Source of the DNA: Phenylobacterium sp.
GTDB lineage: Bacteria; Pseudomonadota; Alphaproteobacteria; Caulobacterales; Caulobacteraceae
NCBI RefSeq assembly: GCF_004297125.1
Contig: NZ_SCVD01000019.1
Location: forward strand, 372,001-436,000
Length of the DNA: 64,000 nucleotides
Reading direction: 5' to 3'
Below the pieces are notes generated by a model. The model saw only the letters and a program-made list of their open reading frames with translations, had not been told where the DNA came from and ran no database searches. Shown in pieces: positions 56,830-64,000 of this stretch; the first letter of the stretch is position 1, and the number at the start of each line of letters is the position of its first letter. A program made the translations under genes and the position numbers.

Positions 56830-59475
56830 GTGAGCGTCCGCACCGCATGCCCGTACTGCGGCGTGGGCTGCGGCGTGAGCGCGGCGGCGGACGGGCGCGC
56901 GCTGGAGGTGCGAGGCGATCCCGAGCATCCCGCCAACCTGGGCCGCCTCTGCTCCAAGGGCACGGCGCTGGGCAAGACGGTTAGCCTGGAGGGCCGGCTG
57001 CTGCACCCGATGATCGGGAACCGCCGGGTCAGCTGGAGCGAGGCGACGCAACGCGTCGCGGGCAGGTTCGCCGAGACGATCGCCAGGCATGGACCGGACT
57101 CGGTGGCCTTCTACGTCTCGGGCCAGATCCTGACCGAGGACTACTACGCGGCCAACAAGTTGATGAAGGGCTTCATCGGCTCGGGGAACATCGACACCAA
57201 CTCGCGCCTCTGCATGGCCTCGGCGGTGATCGCCCACAAGCTGGCCTTCGGCGCCGACCTGGTCCCCGGCTGCTACGAGGACCTGGACCTCGCCGACTTG
57301 GTGGTCTTCTCCGGCCACAACGCCGCCTGGACCCACCCGGTGCTGTTCCGCCGCATGGAGGCGGCCCGGGCCCGCGGCCAGCGGCACGTCGTCATCGACC
57401 CGCGCCGCACCGACACGGCGGAGGCCGCCGACCTGCACCTGCCGCTGGCCCCGCAGACGGACGTGCGGCTCTGGAACGGGCTGCTGGCCGACCTGATGCG
57501 GCGCGGCGCCGTCGATCGCGCCTATGTGGCCGCCCACGTCTCGGGCTTCGCGGACGTCGAGGCCGAACTGGCCCAGGCCGACCAGTCCCCATCCGCAATC
57601 GCCGCAGACTGCGGCGTGGCGCTGGCCGATCTGGAAGCGTTCTTCCGCCTGTTCGCCGAGACGCCGAAGACGGTCAGCCTGTTCTCCATGGGCGCCAACC
57701 AGTCGGTCCAGGGCGTGGCCAAGGGCTCGGCGATCCTCAACGTTCACCTGGCCACCGGGCGGATCGGCAAGCCGGGAGCCTGCCCCTTCTCGATCACCGG
57801 CCAGCCCAACGCCATGGGCGGCCGCGAAACCGGCGGCATGGCGACGACGCTGGCCGGCCACATGGACTTCGACGACGCGGCGCGGGCTCGGGTCGGCCGG
57901 TTCTGGGGCGGCCCGCGGATCGCCGCCGGGCCGGGCCTCAAGGCCGTCGACATGTTCGACGCCGTGGCGGACGGCCGGGTCAAGGCGATCTGGATCATGG
58001 CCACCAACCCGGTGGTCAGCCTGCCGGACGCCGGCCGGGTGCGCGCGGCTCTGGCGGCCTGCCCCTTCGTGGTGGTTTCCGACTGCGTGGCCGAGACCGA
58101 CACCCTGCAATTCGCCCACGTGAAGCTGCCCGCCCTGGCCTGGGGCGAGAAGGACGGCACGGTCACCAATTCCGAGCGCCGGATCACCCGCCAGCGGCGC
58201 CTGTTCGACCCGCCCGGCGAGGCGCGCGCCGACTGGCGGATCGTGGCCGATGTCGCCACGGCGATGGGCTTCGGCGACGGCTTCGGCTGGCGCAGCCCCG
58301 CCCAGGTGTTTCGCGAGTGGGCGCGCCTCACGGCCTATGAAAATACCAGCCGCGTCCTGAACCTGGGCCCGATGGCGACGATCAGCCCGGAGGCGTACGA
58401 CGCGCTGGAGCCGGTCCAGTGGCCGGTGACCACCGCGGGCGGGACGGCGCGCCTGTTCGAGGACGGGCAGTTCCAGACGCCCGACGGCCGCGCCCGCATG
58501 GTGCCGGTCGCCGCGCGAGGCCCCGCCGAAGCCACGTCGCCGGCCTTCCCGTTGTCGCTGAACACCGGCCGGGTCCGCGACCACTGGCACACCATGACGC
58601 GGACCGCCCTGGCCCCCGAACTCTGCCGCCATGCGCCCGAGCCCTACGTCGAACTCCATCCCGCCGACGCCGGCCCGCTGGGCATCGGTGAAGGCGCGCT
58701 GACCCGTGTGCAGACCGCCCACGGCGAGGCCATCGCCGTGGCCCGCCTCACCGACCGCCAGCGGCGGGGCTCGGTGTTCATGCCCATGCACTGGACCGAG
58801 GTCTTCGCGCCCTCGGGCCGCGCCAATCCGCTGGTGGCCCCCAGGATCGACTCCCGCTCGGGCCAGCCCGAGTTCAAGCACACGCCGGCCCGGGTCCGGG
58901 CGTACCGCGAGACCTGGCGCGGCTTCTTCCTGGCCCGCGACGCCTGGCGTGCGCCCGCCGGCCTGGACCTCGTCTGGCGGCGCATTCCGCACGCCGCCTG
59001 CCAGCTCCACGAATTCGCCGGGCGCGGCGACGCGCGCGAGCGCGCGGCGGTCCAGAAGGCGCTGACCCGCAAGACCGGCGACGTCCTGCGCTTCGACGAC
59101 CCGGCCGCGGGCAGCCTGCGTGAGGCCTGGATGGACGGCGACCGCCTGGACCGGGTGATCTTCTTCACCACCGCCGGCGCCCTGCCGCCGCGGGACTGGC
59201 TGGCCGACCTGTTCGCCGCCGAGGCCCTGACCGCGGCCGACCGCACGGCCCTGCTGATCGGCCGCCAACCTGGGCAGGCCTTGGACGCCAGCCCCATCGT
59301 GTGCGCCTGCCGGGGCGTGCGGAGCCAGCGTATCGAGACCGCCATCGTCGGCGGTTGCGCCACGGTCGACGCCATCGGCGAGGCGACCGGCGCGGGCGCG
59401 AACTGCGGCTCCTGCCGTCCCGAGATCGCCCGTCTGATCGCCGCTTCCAAGGGAGATGTCCGCCATGCCGCATGA
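56830..59475 (+). CDS. nasA: Assimilatory nitrate reductase catalytic subunit
   Basis: An 881-residue molybdopterin enzyme reducing nitrate to nitrite in the cytoplasm. The N-terminal [4Fe-4S] site is CPYCGVGCGV with a later C in LCSKGTALGKT. Bis-MGD domains follow (NKLMKGFIGSGNIDTNSRLC, GATG-like PGACPFSITGQPNAMGGRET) and the C-terminal cofactor cap (SLNTGRVRDHWHTMTRT). A BFD-like [2Fe-2S] domain ends the chain (IVCACRGVRS...GANCGSCRPEI), which takes electrons from a partner. No separate reductase subunit is nearby. The start is GTG 56830. Its end overlaps the cobA gene by 11 bases. Confidence 0.95.
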   Translation: MSVRTACPYCGVGCGVSAAADGRALEVRGDPEHPANLGRLCSKGTALGKTVSLEGRLLHPMIGNRRVSWSEATQRVAGRFAETIARHGPDSVAFYVSGQILTEDYYAANKLMKGFIGSGNIDTNSRLCMASAVIAHKLAFGADLVPGCYEDLDLADLVVFSGHNAAWTHPVLFRRMEAARARGQRHVVIDPRRTDTAEAADLHLPLAPQTDVRLWNGLLADLMRRGAVDRAYVAAHVSGFADVEAELAQADQSPSAIAADCGVALADLEAFFRLFAETPKTVSLFSMGANQSVQGVAKGSAILNVHLATGRIGKPGACPFSITGQPNAMGGRETGGMATTLAGHMDFDDAARARVGRFWGGPRIAAGPGLKAVDMFDAVADGRVKAIWIMATNPVVSLPDAGRVRAALAACPFVVVSDCVAETDTLQFAHVKLPALAWGEKDGTVTNSERRITRQRRLFDPPGEARADWRIVADVATAMGFGDGFGWRSPAQVFREWARLTAYENTSRVLNLGPMATISPEAYDALEPVQWPVTTAGGTARLFEDGQFQTPDGRARMVPVAARGPAEATSPAFPLSLNTGRVRDHWHTMTRTALAPELCRHAPEPYVELHPADAGPLGIGEGALTRVQTAHGEAIAVARLTDRQRRGSVFMPMHWTEVFAPSGRANPLVAPRIDSRSGQPEFKHTPARVRAYRETWRGFFLARDAWRAPAGLDLVWRRIPHAACQLHEFAGRGDARERAAVQKALTRKTGDVLRFDDPAAGSLREAWMDGDRLDRVIFFTTAGALPPRDWLADLFAAEALTAADRTALLIGRQPGQALDASPIVCACRGVRSQRIETAIVGGCATVDAIGEATGAGANCGSCRPEIARLIAASKGDVRHAA

Positions 59476-60238
59476 GCCGGGACGTGTGCGCCTGGTGGGC
59501 GCGGGGCCGGGCTCGGCCGACCTGCTGACGGTCCGCGCCCTGCGGGCTGTCGAGGGCGCCCAGGCGCTGCTCTACGACGCCCTGGTCTCGGACGAGGTGA
59601 TCGCGCTGGCGCCCGCCGCCTGCCTCAAGATCCAGACCGGCAAGCGGGCCGGCCGGACCAGCATGAAGCAGGAGACCATCAATCGCCTCATGCTGCGCCT
59701 GGCCCGCCGCGGGTTGGACGTGGTGCGGCTGAAGGGCGGCGACCCGTCGATCTTCGGGCGTGTCGGCGAGGAGGCGGCCTTCCTGCACGCATGCGGGATC
59801 GCGACCGAGGTCGTGCCCGGCGTCACCGCCGCCAGCGCCGCGGCGGCGCAGTTCGGCTTCCCGCTGACCCATCGCGGCGAGGCGCGACGCCTGCTCCTCG
59901 CCACAGCCACCACCCAGGACAGCGGCCTGACCGAGGGCGGCTGGGCCGCGGCGGCCGATCCGGAGACCACCGTGGCGCTCTACATGGGCCGCGACCGCCT
60001 GGAGGCGGCTGCCCAGCGCCTCATCGCCCAGGGTCGCTCGCCGGCCACTCCCGTCATGGCGGTGGAGAACGCCGGCCGTCCCGACGCGCGGGCCATGCCG
60101 GGCACGCTGGCCGGCCTCGGGGCGACGCTGGCGGCGGCGCGGGTCACCGGGCCGGTGGTGCTGATTGTCGGCGAGGTCACCGCCCAGGCGGACGTCTTCG
60201 CCGCGATGCCAAACGACGCCCTGGCCGAGGCCGGCTGA
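59465..60238 (+). CDS. cobA: Uroporphyrinogen-III C-methyltransferase
   Basis: A 257-residue SAM-dependent methyltransferase that makes precorrin-2, the precursor of the sirohaem needed by NirB. Motifs are VGAGPGSADLLTVRA, the KGGDPSIFGRVGEE loop, VVPGVTAASAAAAQFGFPL and PVMAVENAGRPDAR. It lacks the CysG dehydrogenase/ferrochelatase part, so those steps must be elsewhere. I choose ATG 59465 with GGGAG nine bases before; ATG 59456 has no room for a ribosome site. The stop shares a base with a 25-codon ORF. Confidence 0.92.
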   Translation: MPHEPGRVRLVGAGPGSADLLTVRALRAVEGAQALLYDALVSDEVIALAPAACLKIQTGKRAGRTSMKQETINRLMLRLARRGLDVVRLKGGDPSIFGRVGEEAAFLHACGIATEVVPGVTAASAAAAQFGFPLTHRGEARRLLLATATTQDSGLTEGGWAAAADPETTVALYMGRDRLEAAAQRLIAQGRSPATPVMAVENAGRPDARAMPGTLAGLGATLAAARVTGPVVLIVGEVTAQADVFAAMPNDALAEAG

Positions 60239-60315
60239 TGAACGACAACCAGCTCCGCGCCTTCGAGAACGACTTCGTGCCGGCCATGCGGGAGTTCGGA
60301 CTGGCCACGGGCTAG
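60238..60315 (+). CDS. 25-residue ORF coupled to cobA
   Basis: ATG 60238 overlaps the cobA stop (TGATG) and the frame runs 25 codons, MNDNQLRAFENDFVPAMREF then GLATG, to TAG. The overlap is the same type as between true genes in this window, but the product is short and of no family I know. It may be a small protein, the stub of a gene lost downstream of cobA, or chance. Confidence 0.3.
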   Translation: MNDNQLRAFENDFVPAMREFGLATG

Positions 60316-60493
60316 CGCGCCCGCGCCCCAAGCGATCAGGATCGCCGCTCTCACCCGCCTGGCGGCTGCCGGAAGGCGCGCCTGTCCGCGCCGGCATCCA
60401 CAACCGGGCCGGGAACCTTAACTTGATCTTATTCCGAGGGCGGTGGGGCGCTGTTAGCTATGGCCTGCGGCGCACCGGGGGGTGTGGTTGTCA

Positions 60494-60514
60494 AAGCCCG
60501 GCGCGGCCGGGCTT
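60494..60514. other. Perfect hairpin before the 78-residue gene
   Basis: AAGCCCGGC (60494-60502) and GCCGGGCTT (60506-60514) form a 9-bp stem with a three-base loop, ending 16 bp before ATG 60530 and 6 bp before its GGAGGGG ribosome site. No T-run follows (GTCCTG). It may end upstream transcripts or shape translation of the small gene. Confidence 0.4.
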
Positions 60515-60529
60515 GTCCTGGGAGGGGAC

Positions 60530-60766
60530 ATGCAGAACGCCATCAGCATCGAGACCTGTCTGGAAAGAGCCAATCGGCTGAGAACGCTCGCGGACCACGC
60601 GACGAGCTACGACCTCATGCTGACCTATGAACAGCTGGCCGAGGAATGGCTTCACTTGGCCAGCAAGGCCTCCAGAAACCAGCACAAGCGCGCCGTCGCG
60701 CCCCGGCTTGCGCCGGTCGCCCCGACGCCGGCGCGTGGGCGCGGTCTGCGCGCCTGGTTTCGTTAA
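60530..60766 (+). CDS. Small protein of unknown function
   Basis: A 78-residue protein with a very good ribosome site (GGAGGGG) before ATG 60530. The first half is helical (ETCLERANRLRTLADHATSY, then LTYEQLAEEWLHLASKA) and the tail is Arg/Pro-rich and basic. Short helical proteins with this look (residues RA..LR.LA, TYEQLAEEWL) are widespread and unnamed in Caulobacterales and Rhizobiales. It lies 16 bp before the histidine kinase gene and may share a transcript with it. Confidence 0.65.
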   Translation: MQNAISIETCLERANRLRTLADHATSYDLMLTYEQLAEEWLHLASKASRNQHKRAVAPRLAPVAPTPARGRGLRAWFR

Positions 60767-60782
60767 CCCGTAGGAGTCGTCG

Positions 60783-62708
60783 GTGTGGCGTAAGGTGTCA
60801 TCGTTCGAACTTCCGCTCGCCGAGGCAGCGGGTCTTGAAGGATTGCGGATGCGCCCGGGCCACGCCGGCCGAAATGAGCCCGACACCTGGCGCGGGCGAG
60901 GCGCGCCGGAGGGGCGCGGCGTCGCGCGTTCGCTGCCCTCGGGCCGATCGAGCCTGATCGCCACGCTGGTTCCTCTGGGCGTCCTTGTCGCCTCCGTGGT
61001 GACCGTCCGGCATCTCGGCGTCAGCCTCATACCCGCCGTGCTGGTGACGACCATGCTGGTCGTGGCGGCGACGTTCGGCCTGATCGGGGCCATCCTGGCG
61101 GTCGCCGTGTGCGCCGCGATCTACCAGGTGGCGATCGGCCTGCCCTCCGGGCCCGAGGCGAGGCCGACGCTGATCGCCCTGGCGGCGGGGGCCGGCTTCG
61201 TCGGGCTGGCGTCGGATGGGATCCGCCGCTGGGGCCTTGCCGCCGGGACCGGCGGATTGGCGGCCCCGCGCCTGCTTGTGCGGATCGGCCGGCTTCGCGG
61301 CGCCTTGGCCGGGATCGCGCCGCAGGACGGCGCGGGCGCTGCACGCCTGGCTTTGCGCATCCTCCTCGCCCTTGCATCTCTGGGCCTTACGCTCGCGGTG
61401 GCCTTCGTCGTGCGGGGCTTCGGCGAGGCTTTCGCCGTGCTTGCGATCGCCCTGGGCGTGCTCTTGACCGCGCCCCTGGCTGGCCGGATCGGCGGAAGCC
61501 TGATCGGCCTCGCCGGCGGCGTGATGCTGGCCGTGGCGGTCGCGCCGGTCGGCGCCCAGGCTGTCCCGGCCGCGATCGCCGCCGTGGCCTTGGCCGCGAT
61601 GGCCGGCTGGATCGGCGGGCTGCGCCAAGACGCGCAGTTGCGCGGTCACGCGATGGCGGGCCTCATCGCCGGGGCGCGAGCCCTTGGGGATGCGAGACAT
61701 GAATTGGATGTCCGACGCGAACTGCTCGCGGCGCTCGTGGCGCTAGGCCGCGGCCGCGCCGTCCTGCTGGAAGGCGGGGCGGTGGTCGCCAGCCACCCGC
61801 CGGGACAGACCTGGGCGCCCGGGGACGAGACTTGGCGCGAGCGGGAAATGCGGTCCGAGGATCGGGTGGTCGGACAGGTTCGCTGGCGCTATGCGCCGGG
61901 CGCCGCGGGCGGTCGCGCGCTCGACAACGCCGCCCATGCCCTGATCGACCTTGCTGCGTCGACCCTGCTGCGGCTGCGGTTCGCGGCCGAGATGGGGGAG
62001 ATGGAGGAGGCCGCGCGGATCGAGCACCTGAGGACCGTCCTGCTCGACGCCGTCTCGCACCACTTCCGCTCGCCGCTGTCGGGAATCCTCGGCTCGGTGA
62101 CCAGCATCCTGGGCCTGTCGTCGGACCACGATCCGGCGGTCAGCCGCAAGCTGCTGTTCATCATCAAGGATCAGGCGAACCGGCTCAGCCGGTACGTCGA
62201 CAACTTCATCAGCGTGGCGCGCCTCGAGTCCGGCGCCGTCGACGTCAATCTCGCCGAGGTCAGCCTGGAAGCCTTGGTTTACGATGTCTGGGAGAGCCTG
62301 GGCGACACCGGCGGCGCCCGCCGCTTCCTGGTCGCGCACGTCGACCAGGCGCCGCTCCGGACCGATCCGGCGCTGTTGGGACAGGCCCTCGGCAACGTCC
62401 TGGAGAACGCCATCAAGTACAGCCCTGAAGGCTCGACGGTCGAGGTGACCGCCACGCGTTCGGCCGCGCAACTGCGGATCGCGGTGGCCAATGAAGGGCA
62501 GGACGCACCGCCGGCCGACCTGGAACGCATCTTCGAGCGCTTCTACCGGAGCCGTCAGGTCACGGCCCCGGGCCTCGGGCTGGGCCTCTACATCACCCGC
62601 AGCCTTGCTCGCGTCCTGGGCGGCGACGTCCGGGCCCTGCGGCGGGAGGGCGGGGCGCCCGGCCTGATCGTCGAGATCACCCTGCCCGACAGGGGAGATG
62701 AAGCATGA
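60783..62708 (+). CDS. Sensor histidine kinase with DUF4118 (KdpD-like) membrane domain
   Basis: A 641-residue sensor kinase. After a polar start of about 55 residues come several membrane helices (SLIATLVPLGVLVASVVTVR; TTMLVVAATFGLIGAILAVA; further helices to about 280) of the type found in KdpD. Next are a cytoplasmic linker, the dimerisation/phosphoacceptor site with H426 in AVSHHFRSPLSGI, and the ATPase domain (N box GNVLENAIKYS, F box, GLGLGLYITRSLARV). The N-terminal KdpD and USP domains are missing, so it is not a full KdpD. The start is GTG 60783 behind TAGGAG. The stop overlaps the response regulator gene. Confidence 0.87.
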   Translation: MWRKVSSFELPLAEAAGLEGLRMRPGHAGRNEPDTWRGRGAPEGRGVARSLPSGRSSLIATLVPLGVLVASVVTVRHLGVSLIPAVLVTTMLVVAATFGLIGAILAVAVCAAIYQVAIGLPSGPEARPTLIALAAGAGFVGLASDGIRRWGLAAGTGGLAAPRLLVRIGRLRGALAGIAPQDGAGAARLALRILLALASLGLTLAVAFVVRGFGEAFAVLAIALGVLLTAPLAGRIGGSLIGLAGGVMLAVAVAPVGAQAVPAAIAAVALAAMAGWIGGLRQDAQLRGHAMAGLIAGARALGDARHELDVRRELLAALVALGRGRAVLLEGGAVVASHPPGQTWAPGDETWREREMRSEDRVVGQVRWRYAPGAAGGRALDNAAHALIDLAASTLLRLRFAAEMGEMEEAARIEHLRTVLLDAVSHHFRSPLSGILGSVTSILGLSSDHDPAVSRKLLFIIKDQANRLSRYVDNFISVARLESGAVDVNLAEVSLEALVYDVWESLGDTGGARRFLVAHVDQAPLRTDPALLGQALGNVLENAIKYSPEGSTVEVTATRSAAQLRIAVANEGQDAPPADLERIFERFYRSRQVTAPGLGLGLYITRSLARVLGGDVRALRREGGAPGLIVEITLPDRGDEA

Positions 62709-63388
62709 CGACCGGGGTCCGCGTCCTCATCATCGAGGACGAAGAGCAGCTGACGGGCATGCTGCAGGCCATGCTCACCCAGGAGGGCTATTCGATCACC
62801 TCCGCGAGGACGGGCCTTGAGGGGCTGCAGCATCTCGTTCGCGAAGAGTTCGGCGTCATCCTGCTCGATCTCGGACTGCCGGATATGGACGGCAAGGACG
62901 TGATCCGCCAGGCCCGCGCCATTTCCGCCGCCCCGATCCTGGTTATCTCGGCGAGGGACTCGGGCAAGGAGAAGGTCTCGGCCCTGGACATGGGCGCCAA
63001 CGACTATCTGGCCAAGCCCTTCGACGCGGGGGAACTGCTCGCACGGATGCGGGTCGCCCTGCGGCCGGTCCATACGCCGGCGCCGCGTCCGGTCGTATCG
63101 CGCGCCCTGCAGATCGATGTCTCCTCGCGCCGGGCGATCGTGAACGGCGCGTCGGTCCGGTTGTCGCGCAAGGAGACCGAACTGGTCCAGCTGCTGGCCG
63201 AGGCCGAAGGCGCGATCGTGAGCCATGACCGGATCATCGAGGCGATCTGGGGCCGCGGCAGCGACGCGGACCTCATGAACGTCCGGGTCCTGGCCTGGCA
63301 GTTGCGGCGCAAGATCGAACCCGATGTCTCGGCGCCGCGCTTCCTGATCGCGGAAGCCGGGGAAGGCTATCGGCTCAACCTCGACTGA
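62705..63388 (+). CDS. OmpR/KdpE-type response regulator
   Basis: A 227-residue response regulator with a receiver domain (acidic pocket EDEE, phosphoacceptor D55 in VILLDLGLPDMDG, K in YLAKPF). A winged-helix DNA-binding domain follows (VRLSRKETELVQLLAEAEGA, HDRIIEAIWG, LRRKIEPD...GYRLNL). It overlaps the sensor kinase gene as ATGA, so the two form one two-component system. It resembles KdpE in the output domain, but no kdpFABC genes are in the window, so the target is unknown. Confidence 0.9.
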   Translation: MTTGVRVLIIEDEEQLTGMLQAMLTQEGYSITSARTGLEGLQHLVREEFGVILLDLGLPDMDGKDVIRQARAISAAPILVISARDSGKEKVSALDMGANDYLAKPFDAGELLARMRVALRPVHTPAPRPVVSRALQIDVSSRRAIVNGASVRLSRKETELVQLLAEAEGAIVSHDRIIEAIWGRGSDADLMNVRVLAWQLRRKIEPDVSAPRFLIAEAGEGYRLNLD

Positions 63389-63469
63389 GCCGCCGCCAAT
63401 CCTCTCAGGCGTAACCGCTCGCGGTGCGGCCAAGGGGGGCTAAGATGCGAGCCGGGTTTGGGATCGCGG

Positions 63470-64000
63470 ATGGGTGAGCGACGCACACGAATAGCCGCAG
63501 GGCGCCTCGGCCGCTGGATCGGCCGGCTGGCGGCCGACCGTCGCGGAGCGGCCAGCGGCGTGTTCGCGCTCATGCTGATCCCGGTGATCGGGGGGCTGGG
63601 CCTGGCCATGGAGGCCTCGGGCTGGCTGTTGCTGCAACGCGCCGCGCAGAGCGCCGCGGACTCGGCCGCCATGGCCGCGGCGATCAACGGCTGCGCGGCT
63701 GATGAACCCTGCGCCACGGTCCGGCGCAGCGCCACCTTCGGCCAGGAAGCCGCCGCCGTCGCCGCCAGGATGGGCTTCGCCGCCGACGAGGCCACGACGC
63801 TGCAGGCCGAACGGTTCACGTGTCCCGACGGTTCGGCCGCGCCCTGCTATCGCGTGAGGATCGCCCACAAGGTCCCGCTGCTCCTCGTCCGTGTCGTCGG
63901 CTTCCAGGGCGATACGACCTACCTCGGAGGACCGGCCCAGACGATCGCCGCCGTGGCCGTCGCGCGCACCGGCGCGTCCAACGGCTTCTGCATGATGGGG
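63470..64000 (+). CDS. TadE/TadG-like pilus-assembly protein, 5' part
   Basis: The frame opens at ATG 63470 and is still open at the window edge (177 codons). Residues 24-54 (RRGAASGVFALMLIPVIGG, then LGLAMEASGWLLLQRAAQSA) are the N-terminal transmembrane segment and following helix of the TadE/TadG-like (Flp pilus-assembly) family. ADSAAMAAA comes next and then a periplasmic domain with several cysteines (CAADEPC, CPDGSAAPC). Such proteins are secreted or anchored minor components of tight-adherence pili. Its start is 81 bp after the response regulator. Confidence 0.75.
   Translation, partial: MGERRTRIAAGRLGRWIGRLAADRRGAASGVFALMLIPVIGGLGLAMEASGWLLLQRAAQSAADSAAMAAAINGCAADEPCATVRRSATFGQEAAAVAARMGFAADEATTLQAERFTCPDGSAAPCYRVRIAHKVPLLLVRVVGFQGDTTYLGGPAQTIAAVAVARTGASNGFCMMG

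Noticed and set aside
56662-59466. 934-codon open frame on the minus strand opposite nasA
   Set aside because: A shadow of the nitrate reductase gene, without family features.
60783-63388. Full potassium-sensing KdpD/KdpE system
   Set aside because: The kinase lacks the N-terminal KdpD and USP domains, and no kdp pump genes are in the window. Only the membrane domain and output domain are Kdp-like.

Overview
The window is about 64 kb of very GC-rich DNA from a free-living alphaproteobacterium. Caulobacterales, perhaps a Phenylobacterium-like organism, is my best guess. It rests on two TonB-dependent receptors of the caulobacter/sphingomonad type, a lig-type 4,5-cleavage aromatic pathway, NasT/NasS control of nitrate assimilation, a TadE/G-like protein, and tightly overlapped genes with many GTG starts. 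Almost everything is catabolic or nutrient-acquisition accessory content. There is no rRNA, tRNA, phage, IS element or CRISPR array that I can see.

Region 1 (1-9.4 kb): the 3' end of a sugar-type binding protein, a decayed dadA/ridA remnant, then a probable regulon. It holds a HemL-like aminotransferase, a PfkB kinase, a class II aldolase, an MFS carrier, a TetR repressor, a TonB receptor and a dimethylformamidase-like protein. Near-identical GATAGT-N4-ACTATC palindromes lie in both divergent promoter regions and tie these genes together. Region 2 (9.4-17.2 kb): a protocatechuate/gallate 4,5-cleavage operon on the minus strand, ligC-ligK-galD-(DUF1932 dehydrogenase)-ligJ-ligI-ligA-ligB. All genes overlap by 1 to 4 bases, and a LysR gene lies upstream. 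It converts the ring-cleavage product towards pyruvate and oxaloacetate. Region 3 (17.5-24.8 kb): a czcCBA heavy-metal efflux operon with a small His-rich leader gene, then an isolated secreted protein and a membrane protein/XRE pair with its own paired operator.

Region 4 (24.9-45.5 kb): an amine/peptide catabolic region. An aldehyde dehydrogenase, SDR and LeuB-type dehydrogenase are followed by an alpha/beta hydrolase, omega-aminotransferase, M20 hydrolase and a peptide-type ABC importer whose binding protein is fused to the first permease. A second TonB receptor, an XRE-cupin regulator, and a divergent aromatic-amine/methylamine-dehydrogenase-like cluster (order B-E-D-A plus two cytochromes c and a P1-family peptidase) follow. 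A GCTCAA-N4-TTGAGC palindrome occurs before the hydrolase operon, beside the TonB receptor promoter region and just upstream of the XRE-cupin gene. This suggests one regulon spanning the whole region.

Region 5 (45.5-60.3 kb): nitrate assimilation. It runs mobA, nasT, nasS, an ANTAR-type antitermination leader with terminator, porin, nrtA-nrtB-nrtC, narK-type carrier, nirB, nirD, nasA and cobA. It covers uptake, cofactor supply (Mo-guanine dinucleotide and siroheme precursor) and reduction of nitrate to ammonium. Region 6 (60.5-64 kb): a small conserved-looking protein, a DUF4118-type histidine kinase with an OmpR-type response regulator, and the start of a TadE/G-like pilus-associated protein cut by the window edge.
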